Source: RGIG8244 sp045639325
Lineage (GTDB): Bacteria; Verrucomicrobiota; Lentisphaeria; Victivallales; UBA1829
Direction: 5' to 3'
Length of the DNA: 23,882 bases
Assembly: GCA_045639325.1 (NCBI GenBank)
Contig: JAZUCU010000016.1
Coordinates: 1 to 23,882 of the forward strand
The stretch's first letter is position 1; every line of letters starts with the position of its first letter. Made by a program: the position numbers and the translations under genes. The notes under the pieces are model-generated. The model was not told where the DNA came from. It did no database searches and saw only the letters and a list, made by a program, of their open reading frames with translations. Positions 15,438 through 23,321 of this stretch are shown here, in pieces.

Positions 15438-16300
15438 GATTCGAGAACCTTTAACAAATATTCTCCGTAACTTGTTTTCTGATATTTCTGAGCCAGAATA
15501 CGGAGCTGATCTGCTGTGAGCCAGCCGCTCTCAAAAGCAATTTCTTCCAGACATGCCACCTGAAGACCTTGTCTTGTTTCGATTGTGCGGATAAAGTTTG
15601 CGGCATCCAGCATGGCCTCATAAGTTCCGGTATCCAGCCAGGCGTAACCGCGTCCGAGCCGTTCCACACGGAGATCGCCCCGCTGCATGTAGGTGTTGAT
15701 AACGGATGTGATTTCCAATTCGCCTCTTGCGGAAGGTTTTACGTCTTTCGCAATGTGAACCACATCGTTATCGAAAAAGTATAATCCGGTTACGGCATAA
15801 TTCGACTTTGGATTTTTCGGTTTTTCTTCGATGGAAAGCGGTTTGAAATTGGAATCGAATTCGATGACCCCGAACCGTTCCGGATCGCAAACGTAGTAAC
15901 CGAATATGGTTGCACCGCTCTGTTTTGCGGCTGCATTTCTCAATGCATTGATGAAATTTGCGCCGTAAAAAATGTTATCGCCCAGAACCAGGCAGACGGA
16001 ATCATTGCCGATGAATTTTTCACCGATCAGAAATGCCTGCGCCAAGCCGTCAGGGCTGGGCTGTACTTCGTAGGAAAAACGGACGCCGAACCGGGAGCCG
16101 TCGCCCAGCAGTTTTTGGAAAGATGGCTGATCTTCCGGCGTTGTGATAATGAGAATATCCCGGATTCCTGCGAGCATCAAAACGCTGATGGGATAATAAA
16201 TCATCGGTTTATCATAAACGGCGAGAAGCTGTTTGGAGGTTCCGAGTGTGATCGGGTGCAGTCTTGTGCCTGCACCGCCGGCAAGTACGATACCTTTCAT
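15434..16300 (-). CDS. rfbA: Glucose-1-phosphate thymidylyltransferase RfbA (RmlA)
   Basis: A 288-residue nucleotidyltransferase that makes dTDP-glucose from dTTP and glucose-1-phosphate. The nucleotide-binding signature LAGGAGTRLHPIT is at 6-18, followed by the QLLAVYDKPMIYYP, LGDNIFYG and EEKPKNPKSNYAVTGLYFFD regions, all typical of RmlA. AGGAGG lies 9 bases before the ATG. It overlaps the rfbB stop by four bases (ATGA) and the rfbC start by four bases. It is probably feedback-regulated by dTDP-rhamnose, as in the family. Confidence 0.97.
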   Translation of the reverse strand: MKGIVLAGGAGTRLHPITLGTSKQLLAVYDKPMIYYPISVLMLAGIRDILIITTPEDQPSFQKLLGDGSRFGVRFSYEVQPSPDGLAQAFLIGEKFIGNDSVCLVLGDNIFYGANFINALRNAAAKQSGATIFGYYVCDPERFGVIEFDSNFKPLSIEEKPKNPKSNYAVTGLYFFDNDVVHIAKDVKPSARGELEITSVINTYMQRGDLRVERLGRGYAWLDTGTYEAMLDAANFIRTIETRQGLQVACLEEIAFESGWLTADQLRILAQKYQKTSYGEYLLKVLES

Positions 16301-17370
16301 TTGGATGATCCTCCTGTTCCGAGCCGTTCGAGTTTATAAGAGCCGTTGAGGACATTGGCACACCAGGTGTCTTTGTTTGCCAGATACCATTCTACAGTTT
16401 TTCTCATGCCGCTTTCAAAGGTTTCCTGCGGATGCCAGCCGGTTTCTGTTTCCATTTTTGCCGGGTCGATGGCATAACGCAAGTCATGCCCGGGTCTGTC
16501 CTGAACGTAAACAATCTGTTCTGCATAAGATTTTCCGTCCTCACTCGGAGAAAGTTCATCCAGCAGACTGCAGATATATTTTACCACTTCGATATTCCGT
16601 TTTTCGTTATGTCCGCCGATGTTGTAAGTTTCGCCGGGCTGACCAGCGGTTGCGGCAATGTATAATGCTGTGGCATGGTCTTCCACATAAAGCCAGTCAC
16701 GCACCTGCAAACCTTTTCCGTAGACGGGGAGCGGTTTTCCTGCGAGAGCATTGAGAATCATCAACGGAATCAACTTTTCCGGGAACTGATACGGGCCGTA
16801 ATTGTTGGAACAGTTTGTGACAATGGTGGGCAGTCCATACGTCCGTTTCCATGCCCGTACGAGGTGATCGCTTGAGGCTTTGGATGCGCTGTAAGGGGAG
16901 CTGGGGGCGTACGGTGTTGTTTCCCGGAAATAATCATCATCATTTTCCAGATCGCCGTAAACTTCATCGGTGGAAATGTGATGAAAACGGAAGGCATTCT
17001 TTTTCTCATCGGGGAGCGAATTGTAATATTTCCGTGCGGCTTCCAGAAGTGTATAGGTCCCGATGATATTGGTCTGCATGAATTCGCCGGGGCCGTCAAT
17101 CGAACGGTCAACGTGAGATTCTGCGGCAAGATGCATGATATGAGTCGGTTTGAATTGCGCAAAAATGCGATCCATATCCTCTTTTGAACAGATATCTGCT
17201 TTTTCGAACTGGAAACGGGGAGAATTTTCCACTGGAGCCAGATTTTCCATATTTCCGGCGTAAGTGAGCTTATCAATGACGCAAACGAGATCATCGGTTG
17301 AATTGATAATGTACCTGATAACGGCAGATCCGATAAAGCCTGCGCCGCCTGTAACTATGATCCGTTTCAT
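16297..17370 (-). CDS. rfbB: dTDP-glucose 4,6-dehydratase RfbB (RmlB)
   Basis: A 357-residue extended-SDR enzyme that converts dTDP-glucose to dTDP-4-keto-6-deoxyglucose. The NAD motif GGAGFIG is at 8-14, the active-site Thr-Asp-Glu at 134-136 in STDEVYGD, and the catalytic Tyr160 and Lys164 in YSASK. The frame is open upstream to 17523, but MKRIIVTGGAGFIG starts at the ATG at 17370, which AAAGGAG precedes, and the extension has no family counterpart. It is the first gene of the four-gene operon rfbBACD, whose members overlap by 4, 4 and 8 bp. Confidence 0.97.
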   Translation of the reverse strand: MKRIIVTGGAGFIGSAVIRYIINSTDDLVCVIDKLTYAGNMENLAPVENSPRFQFEKADICSKEDMDRIFAQFKPTHIMHLAAESHVDRSIDGPGEFMQTNIIGTYTLLEAARKYYNSLPDEKKNAFRFHHISTDEVYGDLENDDDYFRETTPYAPSSPYSASKASSDHLVRAWKRTYGLPTIVTNCSNNYGPYQFPEKLIPLMILNALAGKPLPVYGKGLQVRDWLYVEDHATALYIAATAGQPGETYNIGGHNEKRNIEVVKYICSLLDELSPSEDGKSYAEQIVYVQDRPGHDLRYAIDPAKMETETGWHPQETFESGMRKTVEWYLANKDTWCANVLNGSYKLERLGTGGSSK

Positions 17371-17407
17371 ACAGTGAAAACTCCTTTGCTTGATATAATA
17401 CTGAGGT

Positions 17408-17435
17408 AACATATCACAGAAAATGCAATACGCAA
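17408..17435 (-). promoter_or_regulatory. Weak candidate promoter for the rfbBACD operon
   Basis: On the minus strand TTGCGT (17435-17430), a 16-base spacer and TATGTT (17413-17408). The match is modest. It is placed here because the divergent gap 17371-17539 must hold the operon promoter and no better candidate was found. Confidence 0.28.
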
Positions 17436-17464
17436 CAAAAAAAGATAATTTTTTATGGAAAAAT

Positions 17465-17493
17465 TTGCATTTTTTTACTAATAATGCTAAATT
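17465..17493 (+). promoter_or_regulatory. Weak candidate promoter for the DUF486 gene
   Basis: TTGCAT (17465-17470), a 17-base spacer and TAAATT (17488-17493), about 47 bp before the start codon. Only the spacing is ideal. The flanking AT-rich tracts would suit a promoter. Confidence 0.3.
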
Positions 17494-17539
17494 AATGCTT
17501 TCACATCGAGTGTTAAAAACCATTTAAGAAGAAGATATC

Positions 17540-17911
17540 ATGAAAGCTCTTGAACTGATTCATTCCATTCCCGTTATCTGGAGAACAATCTTTCTCCTGG
17601 TTTGCTCCAATTGTTTTATGACCTTTGCCTGGTACGCGCATCTGAAAAATATGTCCGGCAAACCCTGGTTCATTGCCGCATTGGTCAGCTGGGGTGTGGC
17701 ACTTTTTGAATATCTGCTGCAAGTGCCGGCGAACCGGATGGGGTATAGCGCAATGACGCTTCCCCAGTTGAAGATTCTGCAGGAAGTGATTTCTCTCTCC
17801 GTCTTTGTTCCCTTCTCTCTCCTGTACATGAAACAGGGGTTGAAACTGGACTTCCTCTGGGCTGCATTGTGTCTGTGTGGCGCCGTCTATTTTATGTTCC
17901 GTCATCCGTGA
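17540..17911 (+). CDS. DUF486/DMT-family small membrane protein
   Basis: A 123-residue integral membrane protein with four predicted helices (about 12-32, 42-62, 83-98 and 103-120). The family pattern is clear: NCFMTFAWYAHLK, FEYLLQVPANRMGY and QLKILQEVISLSVFVPF are characteristic of DUF486. The family belongs to the drug/metabolite transporter superfamily and its substrate is unknown. GAAGAAG before the ATG acts as the ribosome site. It is transcribed divergently from the rfb operon. No terminator is obvious before the following stress operon, although 198 bp separate them. Confidence 0.92.
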   Translation: MKALELIHSIPVIWRTIFLLVCSNCFMTFAWYAHLKNMSGKPWFIAALVSWGVALFEYLLQVPANRMGYSAMTLPQLKILQEVISLSVFVPFSLLYMKQGLKLDFLWAALCLCGAVYFMFRHP

Positions 17912-17948
17912 TTTTATTCTCCGGAGTGTGTCAGAACAGAATATGTGT

Positions 17949-17963
17949 GTGACAATGTGTCAC
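17949..17963. promoter_or_regulatory. Perfect palindrome, candidate activator (enhancer-binding protein) site
   Basis: GTGACAATGTGTCAC consists of GTGACA and TGTCAC, a perfect 6-bp inverted repeat with a 3-base spacer. A further half-site TGTGTCA lies at 17927-17933, about two helical turns away. The palindrome is centred about 90 bp upstream of the -12 element of the sigma-54-type promoter at 18031-18046, where upstream activating sequences for bacterial enhancer-binding proteins usually lie. Function is inferred from position. Confidence 0.45.
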
Positions 17964-18030
17964 TCTGAATTGAAATTTAACGTGTCTTTATATACTTGAT
18001 TGCCATTGTCTTAAAATTATGGCTTAAATT

Positions 18031-18046
18031 TGGCACGTTAAATGCT
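18031..18046 (+). promoter_or_regulatory. Sigma-54 (RpoN)-type promoter of the fmdB-htpG-dnaJ operon
   Basis: TGGCACGTTAAATGCT matches the sigma-54 consensus TGGCACG-N4-TTGCW at every defined position but one (A for the first T of TTGCW). The invariant GG (18032-18033) and GC (18044-18045) have the required 10 bases between them. Predicted transcription starts near 18057, about 53 bp before the first gene. A weaker sigma-70-like alternative is TTGATT (17996-18001), 16 bases, TATGGC. Confidence 0.65.
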
Positions 18047-18109
18047 TGTAAATGTATAGAAAATTTATTTCATAACAATATAACCCTATATGGAAAGGTA
18101 AACTGAACC

Positions 18110-18376
18110 ATGCCGACTTATGGATATGTCTGTACCGAATGCGGTCACGAATTTGAAGAATTTCAATCCATTTCTGCTGAACCGCTGAAAAAATGCCCCC
18201 AATGTGAAAAAGAAGCACTTCGTCGCCGTATCGGCACAGGTGCCGGTGTGATTTTCAAAGGCGGCGGATTCTACTGCACGGACTATAAAGGCAAAAACGC
18301 ATCTTCCGGTCCTACCGCTAAGAAATCCTGTTCCTGCGGATGCAATGGCGGTAATCACGGGGCAAAATCTGAATAA
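18110..18376 (+). CDS. FmdB-family zinc-ribbon protein
   Basis: An 88-residue small protein. MPTYGYVCTECGHEFEEFQ is the classic start of the FmdB/putative regulatory protein family. Cys8/Cys11 and Cys29/Cys32 form the zinc ribbon. GTGAGVIFKGGGFYCTDYK follows, as in relatives, and the C-terminus adds a cysteine cluster (SCSCGC). The name derives from a proposed regulator of formamidase, but the general role is unknown; a nucleic-acid- or protein-binding zinc ribbon is plausible. GGAAAGG precedes the ATG. It is the first gene of the operon with htpG (20 bp gap), so it may have a role in stress response or proteostasis. Confidence 0.9.
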   Translation: MPTYGYVCTECGHEFEEFQSISAEPLKKCPQCEKEALRRRIGTGAGVIFKGGGFYCTDYKGKNASSGPTAKKSCSCGCNGGNHGAKSE

Positions 18377-18396
18377 TCAAAAGAGGAATTGAGCTT

Positions 18397-20307
18397 ATGG
18401 CAGAAGAAAAAATGCAATTCAAGGCAGAGATTCAGCAGCTTTTGAGCATGATGATTCACTCTGTCTACTCCAATAACGAAATCTTTGTCCGTGAACTTGC
18501 TGCCAATGCTGCGGACGCGATTGACAAAGCACGTTTTGAATCTTTGACCGATTCTTCCAAAGCCCGTGACTGGGAAATCCGTTTTGAAGCGGATAAAGAA
18601 GCCAAAACATTGGCGATCATCGATAACGGTATCGGTATGACCAAAGATGAATTGATCAAGAACATCGGTACCATTGCTTATTCCGGCACCAAGGCTTTTG
18701 TCGAAGCCATGGAAAAAGCCAAAGAAGACGGCAAAGCTGCCACCCCGGAACTCATCGGTCAGTTCGGGGTCGGTTTCTATTCCGCTTTCATGGCTGCTGA
18801 TAAAGTGCGGATCGATACCCGTAAAGCCGGGGAAGATCAGGCATGGAGCTGGACTTCTGACGGTTTGGGTGAGTTCACAATCGCAGAAAGCGATAAGGCG
18901 GATGTCGGTACCAAAATCACCATGTATCTGAAAGATGATTTTGTCGAATACATGGATTACTGGCGTATTGCCTCTGTCATCCGGAAATATTCCGACTATA
19001 TTGAATATCCGATCCGCATGAAACACACCGTGAAGAACGGCGATGTTGAAACGGAAGAAGATTCCACTCTCAACTCCATGAAAGCCATCTGGCTGCGCAG
19101 TGAAAGCGAAGTCAAGGAAGAAGAATACGATTCTTTCTATCAGCATGTTTCCATGGATTACGGCAAACCGGCACGGCGCATTCTTTTCAATGCAGAAGGT
19201 GCTGCGGAATTCAAAGCATTGCTTTTCTTCTCCGGTCAGATGCCGTTCCAGTATCGTTTTGGTGAAAAATCCAATAAAGGCGTTCACCTGTATGTCCGCC
19301 GCGTGTTCATTTCTGACAACTGCCCCGGATTGCTCCCGGAATACATGGGCTTTGTTTCCGGCGTTGTGGATTCCAGTGATCTGCCGTTGAACGTATCCCG
19401 CGAGACGTTGCAGGATAATCCGATGATTGCACGGATCAATAAATCTCTGACACATCGTATTTTGAGTGAACTTTCCAAGATGATGGATAAGGATCGGGAA
19501 AAATATGAAACATTTTACCGTGAATTCTCCCGCATGTTGAAGGAAGGGGTTCACATGGATTATGCCAACCGGAGCAAACTGCAGGATCTGCTGTTGTTTG
19601 AATCCATGAACAATCCGGCGGGCAAACTCATCTCCCTCAAAGAATACTCCGATGCCATGCCGGCAACCCAGAAAGCCATCTATTACATCTGCGGCGAATC
19701 CCGCGATGCATTGGAACAGTCTCCCCAGCTGGAAATGCTCCGCAAACAGGGCTATGATGTTCTGTTCCTCCTGGAACCGATTGATGAATTTGTTCTCGGC
19801 GATCTGGGCAAATATGCAGAAAAAGAACTTGCCAGCGTTTCCAAAGGCGATGTGAAATTTGATGAAGTCGTCCAGAAAGAACTGGATGAAAAAACAAAGA
19901 AGGCCGGCGAAGAAAGCAAGGATCTTGTGGAATATCTCAAGAAGACTCTGGAAGACCGGGTGAAAGATGTCCGCTTTACCGGACGCCTCACCGAAAGTCC
20001 CTGCTGCCTCGTCAGTGATGCCAACGACCCGACCTTGAATATGCAGCGTATCATGCGTGCCATGGATAAGAATGCACCGACCCTGAAACGTATTCTGGAA
20101 CTGAATATGGATAATGCTTTGATCCGTGCAATGAAACGTCTCCACGAACGCAATGCGGAAGACCCGGCATTGAAAGAATACGCAGAAATGCTGTATGATC
20201 AGGCTGTGGTTGCAGAAGGCGGCGAATTGCGTGATCCGGTTAAATTTGCGAAACGCACGGCCTCTCTCATGGCTGCGGCGATCGAAAAAGAATTGAGCGC
20301 AGACTGA
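18397..20307 (+). CDS. htpG: Chaperone protein HtpG (Hsp90)
   Basis: A 636-residue Hsp90-family ATPase with all three domains. The GHKL ATP-binding domain has Glu33 in FVRELAANAADA, LAIIDNGIGM, GTIAYSGTK and GQFGVGFYSAF. The middle domain contains the catalytic-Arg region VSRETLQDN. The C-terminal dimerisation domain closes the protein. It remodels late-folding clients in the cytoplasm, commonly with DnaK/DnaJ. The ELAANAADA segment differs from the common ELISNASDA but keeps the key Glu and Asn. GAGGAA precedes the ATG. Its TGA shares its A with the ATG of dnaJ (TGATG), so the two chaperones are translationally coupled. Confidence 0.98.
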   Translation: MAEEKMQFKAEIQQLLSMMIHSVYSNNEIFVRELAANAADAIDKARFESLTDSSKARDWEIRFEADKEAKTLAIIDNGIGMTKDELIKNIGTIAYSGTKAFVEAMEKAKEDGKAATPELIGQFGVGFYSAFMAADKVRIDTRKAGEDQAWSWTSDGLGEFTIAESDKADVGTKITMYLKDDFVEYMDYWRIASVIRKYSDYIEYPIRMKHTVKNGDVETEEDSTLNSMKAIWLRSESEVKEEEYDSFYQHVSMDYGKPARRILFNAEGAAEFKALLFFSGQMPFQYRFGEKSNKGVHLYVRRVFISDNCPGLLPEYMGFVSGVVDSSDLPLNVSRETLQDNPMIARINKSLTHRILSELSKMMDKDREKYETFYREFSRMLKEGVHMDYANRSKLQDLLLFESMNNPAGKLISLKEYSDAMPATQKAIYYICGESRDALEQSPQLEMLRKQGYDVLFLLEPIDEFVLGDLGKYAEKELASVSKGDVKFDEVVQKELDEKTKKAGEESKDLVEYLKKTLEDRVKDVRFTGRLTESPCCLVSDANDPTLNMQRIMRAMDKNAPTLKRILELNMDNALIRAMKRLHERNAEDPALKEYAEMLYDQAVVAEGGELRDPVKFAKRTASLMAAAIEKELSAD

Positions 20308-21470
20308 TGCCGGTTTCTACAAAATATTACGATCTTCTTGAAGTTTCTCCGGACGCAACCGAGGCCGAACTCAAAAAGGCATACCGCCGTCTGGCGGTGA
20401 AATATCATCCGGACAAAAATCCGGGTAATGCGGAAGCCGGGGAAAAATTCAAAGAAATCGCCAGAGCATATGAAGTCTTGAGCGACCCCGACAAGCGTGC
20501 CCGTTATGATCAGATGGGGGAAGACGGCGTAAACGGTTCTGCTCAGGGCGGCGGTTTCGGCGGCGGTAATCCCTTTGATATCTTCAATCAGTTCTTCGGC
20601 GGCGGTGGAGGAGGATTCGAATCCTTTTTCGGCGGCGGTCGTCATGACCCCAATGCGCCGGAGGACGGGAACGATTTGCGTTATAATCTGGAAATCGATT
20701 TCATGGATGCTGTCCGCGGCACGACCAAGACAATTGAATTCATGCGTATGGATAACTGTTCCGACTGTCACGGCTCCGGCTGTGCTCCCGGATCATCCAA
20801 AGTCACATGCCGTCGTTGCGGCGGTTCCGGTCAGGTGGGAGTCTCTCAGGGCTTTTTCACCATGATGCATGAATGTCCAGTTTGCCACGGCGCCGGTCAG
20901 ATGGTGGAAAAACCGTGTCCGAAATGTAACGGCGTTGGACAGAAGAAAGTCCGCCGCAAAGTGGAAGTCAACATTCCTCCCGGAGTCGATACCGGCACCC
21001 GTATGCGTGTGACCGGTGAAGGGGAACCCGGTCTTCGCGGCGGTGCAAACGGCGATTTGTATGTCGTCCTCCATGTCCGTGACAGCGAATTTTTCCAGCG
21101 CGATGGTGACAACATTCACTGTGAAGTTCCCATTGCATTCCACGTTGCCGCTCTCGGCGGAGAAGTGGAAGTCCCGACGGTGCATGGTCCTGTGAAAGTG
21201 GATGTTGCACCCGGTACGCAAACTGGTGATACCAAAGTGATTTCCGGTAAAGGTATGCCTTCTCTGCGCCGCAGAGGTTCCTTCGGTGGACACCACATCC
21301 GATTCTTTGTGGAAGTGCCGAAGAAGCTGACCTCGGAACAGAAAGAACTGTTGGAAAAATATGCAGAAACATTCAAAAATACATCCACATCCGGTGCTCA
21401 GCCTGTGCAGGAAAACTTTTTCCGCCGCATCGGCCAGTTCATGCAGAAGATGATGGGATTGTATTTCTGA
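20307..21470 (+). CDS. dnaJ: Chaperone protein DnaJ (type I Hsp40)
   Basis: A 387-residue full type I J-protein. The J domain has HPD at 34-36. It is followed by a Gly/Phe-rich linker, a zinc domain with four CxxCxGxG motifs (CSDCHGSG, CRRCGGSG, CPVCHGAG, CPKCNGVG; about 151-211), two beta-sandwich substrate domains and a dimerisation tail. DnaJ delivers clients to DnaK and stimulates its ATPase. Neither dnaK nor grpE is in the window, so this may be an additional DnaJ copy or the cell's only one split from dnaK. The start is fixed by the TGATG overlap with htpG. No CIRCE element (the HrcA operator) is seen upstream of the operon. Confidence 0.98.
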   Translation: MPVSTKYYDLLEVSPDATEAELKKAYRRLAVKYHPDKNPGNAEAGEKFKEIARAYEVLSDPDKRARYDQMGEDGVNGSAQGGGFGGGNPFDIFNQFFGGGGGGFESFFGGGRHDPNAPEDGNDLRYNLEIDFMDAVRGTTKTIEFMRMDNCSDCHGSGCAPGSSKVTCRRCGGSGQVGVSQGFFTMMHECPVCHGAGQMVEKPCPKCNGVGQKKVRRKVEVNIPPGVDTGTRMRVTGEGEPGLRGGANGDLYVVLHVRDSEFFQRDGDNIHCEVPIAFHVAALGGEVEVPTVHGPVKVDVAPGTQTGDTKVISGKGMPSLRRRGSFGGHHIRFFVEVPKKLTSEQKELLEKYAETFKNTSTSGAQPVQENFFRRIGQFMQKMMGLYF

Positions 21471-21488
21471 AGAAAGATTTGAATTGAT

Positions 21489-23264
21489 ATGAAAAACGTT
21501 GCAATAAAAGATGGTAAGATTCTGATCGATGACAAGCCGGTACAGCTTATTTCCGGTGCAATCCATTATTTCCGTGTTCACCCCGATTTGTGGGATGACC
21601 GGTTGGATAAAGCCGTTGCATTTGGCTTGAATGCGGTGGAAACTTATGTTCCCTGGAATCTTCACGAACCCCATCCGGGTGAATACAATTTTTCCGGAAT
21701 TGCGGATTTGGAATCTTTTATTGCAAAAGTACACGCTCATGGTTTGTATCTCATTCTCCGGCCCAGTCCTTACATCTGTGCCGAATGGGATAACGGCGGT
21801 CTGCCCGGTTGGCTTCTGGCGATTCCCGGTGTGGAACTGCGCCGTATGAATCAGCCGTATCTGGATGCCGTGACGCGGTTTTATGATGTATTGCTGCCCA
21901 AGCTGGAAAAATGGATGTATCCCAATGGCGGCCCCATTATCATGATGCAGGTGGAAAACGAATACGGTTCCTATGGTCATGATACGCAATATCTGCAGTA
22001 CATGAGCGACTTGTACCGCAAACATAATCTGAATGTGCCCCAATTCACGTCTGACGGCGGTTATGGACATTACATTCTCGGCGGGATCATTCCCGGTGCC
22101 ATGGCGGCATTGAATTTCGGATCCCGTTCCGAGGAAGCCTTCCGCAATGGCAGACGCATCCGCCCGGAAGGACCTGATTTCTGTATGGAATTCTGGAATG
22201 GATGGTTTGATCACTGGGGCGAAAAACATCATAAACATGAAGACTTTGACAATGTTGTCAAGGAATTGGATTCCATGCTTTCCAATGGCGCACATGTCAA
22301 TTTCTATATGTTCCACGGCGGAACCAATTTCGGATTCTATAATGGCGCAAACGGTAATTTCGGCGCGGAGTATAATCCTACTATAACCAGTTACGATTAT
22401 GACTGTCCCGTAAGTGAATATGGTGACCCGACACCGAAATATTATGCGTTCCGTTCCGTCATTGCCAAACATACCGGCAAAAAACTGGATGCAGTTATTG
22501 AACCGGTCAAGAAGATTTGCCCCGCATCAGTCACCTTGACAGAGAGCGGAACGGTGCTCGATAATCTTGATGCATTGAAAACCGTTTCCGGTAATGCCTG
22601 GACTCCGCCTACTATGGAACAGGTTGGCGAAAACTTTGGTTTTATTCACTATTCCACAAAGATTGACGGACCCCTGTTACCGCAAAGTGTCTGCGGATAT
22701 CAGGAAGTGATTCGTTTGATCGATGTCAACGACTACGCACAAGTCTGGCTGGATGGCAACTACCTCGGCAGCCGTTTGCGTGATAACGGATCCAATGCGA
22801 TTCTGTTGCCGGAAATTCCTGCCGAAGGTGCAAAACTGGATATTCTGGTGGAAAATTGCGGTCGTATCAATTATGGTCCCCGTGTCGGCAAAGACTTCAA
22901 AGGCATTGTCGGTGGTGTCGCTTTGGAAATGCAGTTCCGGTTTGGCTGGGACTACAATATGCTTCCGATGACGGATGTTTCCAAACTTTCCTACGGTGCA
23001 TTTGCTGATACACCCGCCACATTCCATCGCGGTTATTTTGATTTGGAAGAAGTCGGGGAAGCCTTCCTGAAACGTCCCGGCATCAAAGGCCTTGTCTGGG
23101 TGAACGGTTTCAATCTTGGCAGATATTGGGAAAAAGGCCCGGCGGAAACCATGTATATTCCGTCACCGATTCTCAAGAAAGGCAGAAACGAGATCGTCGT
23201 TCTGGAATTGGAAAAACTCGAATCAGAAACGATTACTTTCTCTCCTGAACACCTGTTGGGGTAA
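21489..23264 (+). CDS. Beta-galactosidase, glycoside hydrolase family 35
   Basis: A 591-residue GH35 enzyme. The N-terminal TIM barrel begins with SGAIHYFRVHPDLWDDRL and contains YVPWNLHEPHPGEYNF and RPSPYICAEWDNGG. The proton donor is Glu158 in MQVENEYGS, and the nucleophile is Glu234 in CMEFWNGWFDHWG. Beta-sandwich domains follow; the GLVWVNGFNLGRYW motif near the end is typical. The enzyme removes terminal beta-galactosyl residues. No signal peptide is present, so it probably acts in the cytoplasm on imported galactosides. It begins 18 bp after dnaJ with a modest AAGAAAG ribosome site, so it may be co-transcribed with the chaperones, which is functionally odd. Confidence 0.95.
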   Translation: MKNVAIKDGKILIDDKPVQLISGAIHYFRVHPDLWDDRLDKAVAFGLNAVETYVPWNLHEPHPGEYNFSGIADLESFIAKVHAHGLYLILRPSPYICAEWDNGGLPGWLLAIPGVELRRMNQPYLDAVTRFYDVLLPKLEKWMYPNGGPIIMMQVENEYGSYGHDTQYLQYMSDLYRKHNLNVPQFTSDGGYGHYILGGIIPGAMAALNFGSRSEEAFRNGRRIRPEGPDFCMEFWNGWFDHWGEKHHKHEDFDNVVKELDSMLSNGAHVNFYMFHGGTNFGFYNGANGNFGAEYNPTITSYDYDCPVSEYGDPTPKYYAFRSVIAKHTGKKLDAVIEPVKKICPASVTLTESGTVLDNLDALKTVSGNAWTPPTMEQVGENFGFIHYSTKIDGPLLPQSVCGYQEVIRLIDVNDYAQVWLDGNYLGSRLRDNGSNAILLPEIPAEGAKLDILVENCGRINYGPRVGKDFKGIVGGVALEMQFRFGWDYNMLPMTDVSKLSYGAFADTPATFHRGYFDLEEVGEAFLKRPGIKGLVWVNGFNLGRYWEKGPAETMYIPSPILKKGRNEIVVLELEKLESETITFSPEHLLG

Positions 23265-23286
23265 GGGAGTTTTTTCCGGACAAATC

Positions 23287-23314
23287 GGACGGGGGTGTTT
23301 ATGTTCTCCCGTCC
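23287..23314. terminator. Hairpin between convergent genes, possible bidirectional terminator
   Basis: GGACGGG (23287-23293) pairs with CCCGTCC (23308-23314), with a 14-base loop, between the GH35 gene and the convergent solute-binding protein gene. Neither side has a good T tract, so the terminator call is tentative. Confidence 0.4.
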
Positions 23315-23321
23315 AGCTTCA

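Noticed and set aside
17371..17523. A 51-residue extension of RfbB upstream of 17370
   Set aside because: RfbB proteins begin with the NAD-binding motif right after the Met at 17370, and AAAGGAG precedes that ATG. The extension runs through the promoter gap.
18355..18420. A possible CIRCE (HrcA) operator near the chaperone genes
   Set aside because: No TTAGCACTC-N9-GAGTGCTAA-like repeat was found in the gaps before fmdB, htpG or dnaJ.
18355..20145. A 596-residue minus-strand frame antisense to htpG, and similar long frames at 20793-22472, 3491-5167 and 12772-14073
   Set aside because: Each lies opposite a gene with certain homology, has no ribosome site or domain, and shows the composition of a codon-bias shadow.
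20614..20630. A GATTCGAATCC string resembling a tRNA T-arm
   Set aside because: It lies in the glycine/phenylalanine linker of dnaJ. No acceptor or anticodon stem could be built around it.
20575..20660. Repetitive GGC/GGA-rich DNA inside dnaJ
   Set aside because: It is the normal Gly/Phe-rich linker of a type I DnaJ and not a nucleotide repeat of separate interest.
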